Part shown: piece by piece, positions 1 through 5,148 of the stretch
How positions within the stretch are numbered: the first letter of the stretch is position 1
How the letters are laid out: every line of letters begins with the position of its first letter
Origin: Phenylobacterium sp.
Lineage (GTDB): Bacteria > Pseudomonadota > Alphaproteobacteria > Caulobacterales > Caulobacteraceae
Length of the DNA stretch: 5,496 nucleotides
Direction: 5' to 3'
NCBI GenBank assembly: GCA_019264505.1
Contig: JAHUZY010000204.1
Coordinates: 1 to 5,496, forward strand
Program-made: the position numbers and the translations under genes
Notes under the pieces: model-generated
What the model was told of the DNA's origin: nothing
Seen by the model: only the letters and a program-made list of their open reading frames with translations
The model's database searches: none

Positions 1-532
1 AGCCGTGGTCCCGCCGAGCGCGGAACGCCGCCTCCACCGAGGGCATCACCAGCCAGCTGATGTCTTCGCCTACCGATTCCAGCTCCTTGGCGGTGCTGGA
101 GGAGACGTGCAGGAACTGGGCGTCGCAGATGAAGTGGACCATGGGGATGGTGGGGTCGAGGCGCTCGGCCAGGCCGTGCAGATTGAACTCCTCATGGAAG
201 TTGGTGGCTTCGCGCAGGCCGCGCACGATGTGGGTCGCGCCGATGGCCCGGGCGTAGCGGACCAGGCTCTGGCGGGCGTATTCGCCGACCTCGAGCGACT
301 GGTCGAGGATGGCGGTGGCGTCTGGCCAAAGGTCCAGGACCGAGCTGCGGATCAGAGCCGTGCTCTGCTCGACGCTGAAGGCCCGCTGTTTGCGGACATT
401 GGTGCCCACGGCCACATGGACCGCGTCGAAGGTCGTGAGCGCCTTACGGATGATGTCGAGATGGCCCCGGGTGACGGGATCGAACGACCCGGCGTAGAGC
501 GCCTTGGTCCGCTGGGCCTTGTGCATCTGCAT
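1..532 (-). CDS. coaD: CoaD-family phosphopantetheine adenylyltransferase, 3' end cut off by the window
   Basis: The minus frame is open for 177 codons from ATG 532 and leaves the window without a stop. It reads as a nucleotidyltransferase of the CoaD type, the cytoplasmic enzyme that joins 4'-phosphopantetheine and ATP to form dephospho-CoA, the penultimate step of CoA synthesis. Visible motifs, in order: GSFDPVTRGH (residues 15-24, the T/SFDPxxxGH nucleotide-binding motif), a lysine at 48 in NVRKQRAF (counterpart of NxxKxPxF), VRGLR (103-107), NFHEEF (111-116) and VSSSTAKE (143-150, matching ISSSLVKE). CoaD is usually about 160-170 residues, so only a short tail should be missing. An AGG 8 bases upstream supports ATG 532; ATG 526 and GTG 541 are alternatives. 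The sequence between motifs departs from ordinary proteobacterial CoaD (a short QMHKAQRTK N-terminal extension, TNVRKQRAF, FICDAQFLHVSSS), so it could be a second, paralogous adenylyltransferase. Family assignment is firm; exact substrate is inference. Confidence 0.8.
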   Translation of the reverse strand, partial: MQMHKAQRTKALYAGSFDPVTRGHLDIIRKALTTFDAVHVAVGTNVRKQRAFSVEQSTALIRSSVLDLWPDATAILDQSLEVGEYARQSLVRYARAIGATHIVRGLREATNFHEEFNLHGLAERLDPTIPMVHFICDAQFLHVSSSTAKELESVGEDISWLVMPSVEAAFRARRDHG

Positions 533-680
533 CTCAAACACCTGTGGGTCTGGGATGCAGCCTCCGACGACCCTATCGCCGTTGCAAGGCGCTTGTCGGT
601 CAATCTCGTCCAATCTGAAAAGAGACCGCGCTTCTGCTCAGAGGGTTACGGATTTGAAACTGGCGAAGCGGGTGGCCCTG

Positions 681-700
681 GCGCAGGAAGTCACCTGCGC
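681..700. repeat. Perfect 7-bp inverted repeat (hairpin or operator) before the histidine phosphatase gene
   Basis: GCGCAGG (681-687) and CCTGCGC (694-700) are exact reverse complements separated by the six bases AAGTCA. The dyad ends 5 bases before the GAGG ribosome binding site (706-709) of the gene starting at 716. It could fold in the mRNA leader next to that site or be a protein-binding operator. No T-run follows on either strand, so a rho-independent terminator is unlikely. The function is not known. Confidence 0.5.
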
Positions 701-715
701 GAACCGAGGTCGAGA

Positions 716-1339
716 ATGGCAAAGCTCCTGTTTGTCTCCCACCCGGAGGTGGTGATCGATCCCGACATCCCTGTCCCCCGCTGGCCGCTTTCGGCCAGGG
801 GCAGGGCGCGGATGGAGGCCTTCGCCGAGGTGCTCGTCAGTCTGCCGGTTTGCGCCGTCTGGTCGAGCAACGAACAGAAGGCGATGGATGGGGCGGCGAT
901 CCTGGCCGCACGCCTGGGCGCGCCCCATCGGGTGGATAGCGCCTTGGGCGAGAACGACCGGTCGGCGACGGGCTACATCGCGCCGCCGGAATTCTGGGAG
1001 GTGGTGGCCGAGTTTTTCGCCCATCCCGAGGTCAGCGTGCGGGGCTGGGAAAGAGCGCGGGACGCTCAGAGTCGTATACTCGGGGCCATGGAGCGGATAG
1101 CCAGACAGGCCCAGCCGGGCCTGAGCGTCGTGGTGTCCCATGGGGGCGTGGGGCAGTTGCTGACGGCGGTTCTGCAGGGCGTGGCGATCGGAGCCGAGGC
1201 CAAGGCGCCTAACCCGAGCGGTGGCAATTACCTCCTGCTGGAGACCATGCCGCTCGCGTTATTCAGTACGACATGGCGCGACATTGACGAGATCGAGGCC
1301 GATCCCCTCTGGGCCGATCTGCGCCGGGCGAGCCTTTAG
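716..1339 (+). CDS. Histidine phosphatase superfamily (phosphoglycerate-mutase-like) protein with SHPE motif
   Basis: A 207-residue cytoplasmic protein with no signal peptide. It shows the order of the histidine phosphatase fold: FVSHPEVV (6-13) where the family normally has RHG, carrying the candidate phospho-accepting His9; WSSNEQKAMDGAAILAARLG (49-68), the counterpart of SSxxxRAxxTA; GENDRSATG (78-86) with the candidate acid Glu79; and VVVSHGGVGQLL (138-149) with the second His142. Both motif positions where an arginine normally binds phosphate differ: Ser8 precedes the first His, and Lys55 sits in the second motif. Activity may therefore be altered or specialised; the substrate cannot be told. 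ATG 716 has GAGG at 706-709 with a 6-base spacer. The frame stays open far upstream, but that stretch is antisense to coaD and has no family similarity. The gene is divergent from coaD and convergent with the next gene, the stops being 3 bases apart. Confidence 0.82.
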   Translation: MAKLLFVSHPEVVIDPDIPVPRWPLSARGRARMEAFAEVLVSLPVCAVWSSNEQKAMDGAAILAARLGAPHRVDSALGENDRSATGYIAPPEFWEVVAEFFAHPEVSVRGWERARDAQSRILGAMERIARQAQPGLSVVVSHGGVGQLLTAVLQGVAIGAEAKAPNPSGGNYLLLETMPLALFSTTWRDIDEIEADPLWADLRRASL

Positions 1340-1342
1340 CGC

Positions 1343-1570
1343 CTAGCGGCGTTCCTGCAGGCGCAGCAGGGCGTCCCACATGTCCTGGGCTGCGCCGATG
1401 GTGGCGAGGTTGGCCTTGAACTGGTGCTTGGCGGTGATCTGCTCGACCGCCTCCTGCTCGTAGCTGGTGGTTGAGCCTTCGACGCCCATGGTCGCGGTGC
1501 GCTGGGCGGAGGCTTCGAAGCGGCGGCTGGCGGCGAGCATGCCGTAGCTGGCGGTGGCGATCGGGTCCAT
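1343..1570 (-). CDS. Miniature flagellar rod/hook-like protein (75 aa)
   Basis: The 75-residue product resembles the two ends of flagellar axial proteins joined without a middle. Residues 4-27 (IATASYGMLAASRRFEASAQ and on) resemble the N-terminal rod helix, which normally reads like SGLxAASxRLDxxANNIAN. Residues 38-72 (YEQEAVEQITAKHQFKANLA, then an AQDMWDALLRLQ end) resemble the C-terminal helix of FlgB/FlgC/FlgE/FlgG, which normally ends around a TADEMLGTLL-like stretch. Full rod proteins exceed about 130 residues, so the surface domain is absent, and the NNIAN-type signature is replaced by SAQRTA. Start ATG 1570 follows AGGAG (1583-1579) with an 8-base spacer, a strong site. It lies 77 bases downstream of the oxygenase gene on the same strand, possibly co-transcribed, and no other flagellar gene is in view. 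Whether it enters the flagellum is unknown; coiled-coil mimicry by a non-flagellar protein is possible. Confidence 0.7.
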   Translation of the reverse strand: MDPIATASYGMLAASRRFEASAQRTATMGVEGSTTSYEQEAVEQITAKHQFKANLATIGAAQDMWDALLRLQERR

Positions 1571-1647
1571 GGGCGGTTCTCCTACGCCCCTAGTCTGCGC
1601 GCCCTGCGGTTAAGCTCCTGCTTGCAAGAATGGTGAACGCCGGTCGT

Positions 1648-2280
1648 TTAACGCCAGCCGTAGTTGAAGCTGATGCTCATGCGCGGGGTCTTGGCGGCGT
1701 TGGCGGGCACTTCGTGGCGCAGCCAGCTCTCCCACATCAGGATCGTGCCGGCCTGCGGCTGCAGATAGACGAAGCTGCGCTCGGCTTCGGGCGCGTCGGC
1801 CAGGCGGGGCGGGGCGGCCATCATCAGGGGCAGGCGAGGGTCTTCCAGCTTGAGCGCGCTGGCGCCGGGCGGGGTCAGCACATAGACCGTGCCCGACAGC
1901 ACGCTGTGGGGATGGATATGGCCGCTGTGGCCGGCGCCGGGCTTCAGCAGATTGACCCACAGGCTGTCGAGCTTCAGCCGCCGGGCGCCCAGGTCGAGGT
2001 TCAGCGCCTGGGCGTAGGTCTTGGCGTGGCGGTCGAGCCGGGTCTTCAGCAGCGAGAAGACGGTGGCGCGCTGCGGCAGGTCGTCCAGGGAGGCGTAGGA
2101 GGTGTAGCCCCCATAGCTGTTGGCCTTGCACCAGGCCTGACCGGCGCGGTCCTCGGCGGCCAGCATCTCCACGGCCTCGGCCAGTTCGGCGTTGAAGGCT
2201 TCGAATCCCGCATCCTGGGCGAGGCTGGACTCGTAGATCTGGGTGACGAACATGGGGCGCAGGCTCATGGTGGGGGCCAT
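1648..2280 (-). CDS. Putative 2OG-Fe(II) oxygenase, TIGR02466-like
   Basis: A 210-residue protein resembling the TIGR02466 / PF13759 group of predicted 2-oxoglutarate- and Fe(II)-dependent oxygenases. Supporting blocks: LRPMFVTQIY at the N-terminus (7-16), LDSLWVNLLKPG (104-115), GHSGHIHPHSVLSGTVYVLTPP as a block at 117-138 holding candidate iron ligands His121/His123, LEDPR (145-149), an AGTILMWESWLRHEVPAN stretch (177-194) with candidate distal ligand His189, and a closing TPRMSISFNYGW (198-209) with Arg200 as candidate 2OG carboxylate binder. Ligand assignments are made by motif position only. Members are mostly uncharacterised; the substrate is unknown. The start is uncertain: ATG 2280, 2268 and 2253 are all in frame and none has a good ribosome binding site. 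2268 (MSLRPMFVTQ) gives a typical family N-terminus. The frame stays open upstream to 2847, but that part is antisense to the secreted-protein gene and is discounted. Divergent from that gene; the mini-flagellar gene follows downstream. Confidence 0.82.
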   Translation of the reverse strand: MAPTMSLRPMFVTQIYESSLAQDAGFEAFNAELAEAVEMLAAEDRAGQAWCKANSYGGYTSYASLDDLPQRATVFSLLKTRLDRHAKTYAQALNLDLGARRLKLDSLWVNLLKPGAGHSGHIHPHSVLSGTVYVLTPPGASALKLEDPRLPLMMAAPPRLADAPEAERSFVYLQPQAGTILMWESWLRHEVPANAAKTPRMSISFNYGWR

Positions 2281-2313
2281 AGCCCAGGCTGGCGGGCAGG
2301 GGAAGTCGCGCCT

Positions 2314-2330
2314 GAAACGCGCCGCATTTC
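2314..2330. repeat. Imperfect dyad in the divergent oxygenase / secreted-protein gap
   Basis: GAAACGC (2314-2320) and GCATTTC (2324-2330) form a 7-bp dyad with one mismatch around a GCC centre. It lies midway in the 81-bp gap between two divergently transcribed genes, where an operator would be expected. No convincing -35/-10 pair was found around it, and a dyad of this size can occur by chance. Confidence 0.25.
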
Positions 2331-2361
2331 CGTGGCTTATGAGCTGAGGAGGATTCTCACC

Positions 2362-2724
2362 ATGACACGACTGCCCGTTCTCGCCGCCCTGGCGGCCCTG
2401 ACCTTCGCCGCGGCCGGCGCCGCCCACGCTCAGGAGCGCGGTCGTGACTACCTCACCCCGACCAAGACCGAGATCTGCCTGGATGTGAGCGGGGCGACCC
2501 TGCCCATCGTGTGCAAGGTCCCCGCCAGCCGCCTCGACAAGCGCGAAGACATCTGCAGCTGCCCGCAGGGCATGCGCACCACGGTCCCGGTCTGCGGCCC
2601 AGGACAGGCTGCGCCCGGCGAGACCGTGGCGCTGAACGCCGCACGGCGCGACGCCGCCCGCGACGGCAGCCTGATCGGCGATCTGTTCCAGGGCCAGCCC
2701 ATCTGCGTCGCCCCTCGGGGCTGA
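2362..2724 (+). CDS. Small secreted/periplasmic six-cysteine protein of unknown function
   Basis: A 120-residue product with a clear Sec signal peptide: a charged start (MTR), a hydrophobic Ala/Leu core (about residues 4-19) and an AHA-QE cleavage site after residue 23. The mature part of about 97 residues contains six cysteines (39, 51, 65, 67, 78, 115), including a CSC pair. An even number in an exported protein suggests disulfide bonds in the periplasm, though a metal or cofactor role for the CSC pair cannot be excluded. There is no lipobox and no further membrane segment. I do not recognise the family. ATG 2362 is preceded by AGGAGG (2347-2352) with a 9-base spacer, the strongest ribosome binding site in the window, which fixes this start although the frame is open upstream. 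It is divergent from the oxygenase gene and convergent with the serine hydrolase gene. Confidence 0.8.
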   Translation: MTRLPVLAALAALTFAAAGAAHAQERGRDYLTPTKTEICLDVSGATLPIVCKVPASRLDKREDICSCPQGMRTTVPVCGPGQAAPGETVALNAARRDAARDGSLIGDLFQGQPICVAPRG

Positions 2725-2731
2725 CGCAGGC

Positions 2732-2759
2732 CGCCCTGGCGGATCAGCCGCCCAGGGCG
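2732..2759. terminator. Inverted repeat between convergent genes, possible bidirectional terminator
   Basis: CGCCCTGG-CGG (2732-2742) pairs with CCG-C-CCAGGGCG (2748-2759), giving 11 base pairs with a single bulged C (2751) and a 5-base loop. It sits just after the secreted-protein gene and overlaps the last codons and stop of the convergent serine hydrolase gene. No T-tract follows on either strand, so it is not a canonical rho-independent terminator. It could still stop transcription, protect 3' ends, or be a by-product of GC-rich coding. Confidence 0.4.
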
Positions 2760-3979
2760 CCGTAGACCATCTTCTGGAAGACAGGCAGGGCCGCGCGCCC
2801 GCCCATGCGCTGGCCTGTGGCCAGCTGGGCGGCGGCCTCAGGGCCAAGGTCGATCGAGTTCTGGATCAGATAGATCAGCACCATGTCGGCGGCCGGATCG
2901 GCCTGCCACCAGGTGCCAAAGGCGCCGGGCCAGCCGAAGGCGCCGGCGTTTCCAGCCCCCATCCAGGCCTGTTTCACCGGGTCAGTGATCACCGAGACCC
3001 CCAGGCCAAAACCCTGGCCCAGCCAGAAGGGAATGCCCATGAAGGGGATCGCCTTCTGGGCCTCGGTCAGCCGGTCGGCGGTCATCATCTCGACGGTCTG
3101 CGTCTTCAGCAGGCGGACCCCGTCGACCTCGCCCTTGCCCAGCATCAGGCGCGCAAACTTCAGATAGTCGTCGGCGGTGGAAACGAGGCCCCCGCCGCCC
3201 GCGGCGAAGACCGGCGGGGCGGGGTAATAGGGGAAGGCGACCTCCTCCATGGCGTCGGTCTTCGGATTGATCCGGTAGAGCTTGGCCGCCCTGTCCAGTT
3301 TCTCCGGCGGCACATGGAAGGCGGTGTCGGTCATGCCCAGCGGGCCAAAGACGCGGTCCTGCAGTACCTGGTCCAGGGTCTTGCCCTCGATGCGGGCGAC
3401 GATGAAGCCCAGCACATCGGTGGCGTGGCTGTAGTGGAAGCGCGCGCCCGGCTGATAGCTGAGGGGCAGTTCGCCCAGGCGCTTCATCCATTCGTCAGGC
3501 GTCAACGGCGTGCCGAGCGCCGGACCGAGGGCCTTTTCATGGGCCTGGGCGATGGGGCCTGCGGAGGTGAAGCCGTAGGCGAGGCCCGAGCGGTGGGTCA
3601 TCAGGTCTGCGATGGTGATGTCGCGCTCGGCGGGGACGGTCTGGTCCAGGGGGCCGTCGGCGGCCTTGAGCACCTGCATGTCGGCGAACTCCGGTGCCCA
3701 GCGGGTGATGGGGTCGTCCAGCTTCAGCCGGCCTTCCTCCAGCAGCATCAGGGCGGCGACCGAGGTGATCGGCTTGGTCATCGAGGCGATGCGGAAGAGG
3801 GTGTCCCGGGTCATCGGCTTATCGCCAGCGATGTCGCGACGGCCGACCGTGTCCACCTGGACCACCTGGCCGCCCCGCCACACCAGGGTGACGAAGCCCG
3901 ACAGGTCGCCGGCGTCCACCACGCCCTGAAGGGCCGGACCGATGGCCTGGAGGCCGCTTGCGGAAAATTCGCCATCCAT
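2744..3979 (-). CDS. Serine hydrolase / esterase of the class C beta-lactamase family (EstB-like)
   Basis: A protein of 411 residues from ATG 3979, or 414 from ATG 3988; numbering here uses the longer form. It has the penicillin-binding-protein/class C beta-lactamase fold: FRIASMTKPITS (65-76) with the SxxK nucleophile Ser69 and Lys72, followed by LLEEGRLKLDDPITRWAPEF (82-101), DLMTHRSGL (128-136), FHYSHATDVLG (184-194) with Tyr186 as the second motif (YSH where lactamases have YxN), and FGWPGAFGTWWQADP (351-365) in the KTG region. These features fit the family of esterases, lipases and peptidases annotated as serine hydrolase. The YSH motif and lack of a signal peptide argue against a periplasmic beta-lactamase and for a cytoplasmic esterase; the substrate is unknown. 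A GGAGGG stretch (3994-3989) abuts ATG 3988 but lies about 10 bases from ATG 3979, so the shorter start is preferred. Divergent from the lipoprotein hydrolase gene. Confidence 0.9.
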   Translation of the reverse strand: MDGEFSASGLQAIGPALQGVVDAGDLSGFVTLVWRGGQVVQVDTVGRRDIAGDKPMTRDTLFRIASMTKPITSVAALMLLEEGRLKLDDPITRWAPEFADMQVLKAADGPLDQTVPAERDITIADLMTHRSGLAYGFTSAGPIAQAHEKALGPALGTPLTPDEWMKRLGELPLSYQPGARFHYSHATDVLGFIVARIEGKTLDQVLQDRVFGPLGMTDTAFHVPPEKLDRAAKLYRINPKTDAMEEVAFPYYPAPPVFAAGGGGLVSTADDYLKFARLMLGKGEVDGVRLLKTQTVEMMTADRLTEAQKAIPFMGIPFWLGQGFGLGVSVITDPVKQAWMGAGNAGAFGWPGAFGTWWQADPAADMVLIYLIQNSIDLGPEAAAQLATGQRMGGRAALPVFQKMVYGALGG

Positions 3980-3988
3980 CGGTGTCAT

Positions 3989-3994
3989 CCCTCC
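3989..3994 (-). promoter_or_regulatory. Ribosome binding site that decides the serine hydrolase start
   Basis: Read on the minus strand this is GGAGGG. It directly touches ATG 3988, leaving no spacer, whereas the in-frame ATG at 3979 is about 10 bases away (3989-3980 after GGAGG). Initiation at 3979, giving a protein three residues shorter, is therefore more likely. Confidence 0.55.
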
Positions 3995-4076
3995 GTAGAG
4001 TCGTTCATGTGATGCTGGCCGCCATAGCGCCGGGCCGGCGGGCCGCCGTCAAGCCGAACCCAGGAGACCTGTGACC

Positions 4077-4988
4077 ATGACCTTGCCGCCCCTGCGTCAG
4101 GCGCTCGCCTTTGCTGTCCTCGCCCTGACGCTCGGCGCCTGTTCGCCGCTGACCGCCTTCGCCAACCTCACCCCCACCGACCGCGCTCAGCAGGCCGGCC
4201 AGGGCCTGGCCTATGGGGTCGAGCCCCGCCAGCGCCTGGACCTCTACGCCCCGCCGAACGGGGCCGAGGGCGCGCCCGTGGCGGTCTTCTTCTATGGGGG
4301 CACCTGGGAGGATGGCCGTCGGCAGGACTATGGCTGGGTCGGCCGGGCGCTCGCGGCGGAGGGCTTCCTGGCGCTCGCCCCGGACTACCGTCTCTATCCT
4401 GAGGTCACCTATCCGACCTTCCTCGAGGACGGCGCGGCGGCCATCGCCTGGGCGGTGGAGAACGCCGCCCGCTATGGCGGCGATCCCCGCCGGATCGTCC
4501 TGATCGGTCACTCGGCCGGCGCCTATAATGCGGTGATGCTGGGCCTTGACCGCAGCTACCTGGAAGCCGCCGGCGTCGATCCATCCCGCATCCGGGCGGT
4601 GGCGGGCCTGGCCGGACCCTATGACTTCCTGCCGCTGGAGGGGGCGACAGTCCGCGGCGTGTTCGGCGTCGCAGAGGACCTGCCCGCCACCCAGCCGATC
4701 AACCAGGTGGATGGCGACGCCCCACCGGCCTTCCTGGCCACCGGCGACAGCGACACCGTCGTCCTGCCGCGCAACACCGAGGCCCTGGCCGCAGCCCTAC
4801 GCGCCCAGGGCGTCGCGGTGGAGACGCGGATCTACCCTGATCTTGGCCACGCCGGCGTGCTGCTGGCCCTGTCGCGCCCCTTGCGGGGCCGGGCCCCGGT
4901 GCTGGAGGACATGACCGCCTTCCTTCGGCGACATACGGCGGTCGGAGCAGGGTCGGCCGACGCGGTTGCAGCGCGCCAGAACCCCTGA
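4077..4988 (+). CDS. Lipoprotein alpha/beta hydrolase (carboxylesterase-like)
   Basis: A 303-residue protein from ATG 4077; GTG 4071 would add two residues. The N-terminus is a lipoprotein signal: hydrophobic residues about 7-19, then LGAC with lipidation at Cys22, so it is probably membrane-anchored and faces the periplasm. The fold motifs are VFFYGGTWEDGR (70-81), an oxyanion-hole variant of HGGGW; PDYRLYPE (102-109); LIGHSAGAYNA (142-152) with nucleophile Ser146; AGPYDFLPL (179-187); LATGDSDTVVLP (220-231) with candidate Asp226; and LGHAG (256-260) with His258. This gives a complete Ser-Asp-His triad typical of the carboxylesterase and kynurenine-formamidase-like group. The substrate is not predictable. 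AGGAG (4062-4066) lies 10 bases before the ATG and 4 before the GTG; either could serve, the ATG being the usual choice. Divergent from the serine hydrolase, so two unrelated esterase folds sit head to head. Confidence 0.9.
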   Translation: MTLPPLRQALAFAVLALTLGACSPLTAFANLTPTDRAQQAGQGLAYGVEPRQRLDLYAPPNGAEGAPVAVFFYGGTWEDGRRQDYGWVGRALAAEGFLALAPDYRLYPEVTYPTFLEDGAAAIAWAVENAARYGGDPRRIVLIGHSAGAYNAVMLGLDRSYLEAAGVDPSRIRAVAGLAGPYDFLPLEGATVRGVFGVAEDLPATQPINQVDGDAPPAFLATGDSDTVVLPRNTEALAAALRAQGVAVETRIYPDLGHAGVLLALSRPLRGRAPVLEDMTAFLRRHTAVGAGSADAVAARQNP

Positions 4989-4990
4989 TC

Positions 4991-5006
4991 CCTTACGGCG
5001 TAAAGG
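4991..5006 (+). terminator. Weak hairpin after the alpha/beta hydrolase gene
   Basis: CCTTAC (4991-4996) and GTAAAGG (5000-5006) pair as 6 bp with one bulged A around a GGC loop, 2 bases after the stop codon, followed by TTT. The short stem and T-run make this at best a weak terminator. Confidence 0.25.
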
Positions 5007-5050
5007 TTTGGGTGTGGCTTCCCCAGGGTCAGCCTATTGCAACGCGGCAA

Positions 5051-5079
5051 TTGAACCGCAGGGTTGAAGTGCGTATATG
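5051..5079 (+). promoter_or_regulatory. Candidate housekeeping promoter for panD
   Basis: TTGAAC (5051-5056) and TATATG (5074-5079) are separated by exactly 17 bases, the ideal sigma-70 spacing. Each hexamer matches 4 of 6 consensus positions, in a locally AT-richer stretch of an otherwise GC-rich window. Transcription would start near 5086, giving a leader of about 63 bases. A short inverted repeat, ATTGC (5036-5040) / GCAAT (5047-5051), touches the -35 box and could be an operator or chance. Confidence 0.45.
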
Positions 5080-5091
5080 CCTCTTCCCCAT

Positions 5092-5105
5092 CAGCCTTCG
5101 GGCTG
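5092..5105 (+). promoter_or_regulatory. UUCG-tetraloop hairpin in the panD leader
   Basis: CAGCC (5092-5096), TTCG (5097-5100) and GGCTG (5101-5105) make a 5-bp stem closed by the very stable UUCG loop, extendable by a U-G pair. If the promoter at 5051-5079 is used, this hairpin lies a few bases from the 5' end of the panD mRNA. It might stabilise the message. No T-run follows, so termination of the upstream gene is less likely. Confidence 0.4.
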
Positions 5106-5148
5106 GCGGACCTGTCAGTTCTCGTGAACGCAAGGACGCGCTCCGCCC

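Noticed and set aside
574..603. TTGACC (603-598) and GCGATA (579-574) on the minus strand as a coaD promoter
   Set aside because: The 18-base spacing is possible, but the -10 box is poor and the spacing does not fit the Caulobacter-type consensus; not strong enough to annotate.
5..715. Long upstream extension of the histidine phosphatase frame
   Set aside because: The open frame is antisense to coaD, shows no family similarity, and the start at 716 has a good GAGG site and matches the family N-terminus.
1630..2361. Plus-strand open frame antisense to the oxygenase and in frame with the secreted protein
   Set aside because: GC-rich shadow frame: Gly/Ala/Gln/Val-rich with no recognisable domain. 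The signal peptide only makes sense with a start at 2362.
2710..2721. GCCC-CTCG-GGGC mini-hairpin at the end of the secreted-protein gene
   Set aside because: Four-bp stem inside coding sequence in GC-rich DNA; expected by chance.
2281..2847. N-terminal extension of the oxygenase frame on the minus strand
   Set aside because: It overlaps, in antisense, the secreted-protein gene, whose signal peptide and AGGAGG site are much stronger evidence; the family homology begins near 2280-2253.
3985..4008. Seven-codon upstream frame (MNDSTEG) whose stop overlaps ATG 3988 of the serine hydrolase
   Set aside because: No ribosome binding site of its own, and such a short frame is expected by chance; the real start is probably 3979.
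3314..4012. 232-codon plus-strand open frame antisense to the serine hydrolase
   Set aside because: Typical shadow of a high-GC gene: no ribosome binding site, composition dominated by Gly/Ala/His/Val, no motif.
4005..4511. 168-codon minus-strand open frame antisense to the alpha/beta hydrolase
   Set aside because: Shadow frame opposite a gene with a full catalytic triad; no motif or ribosome binding site.
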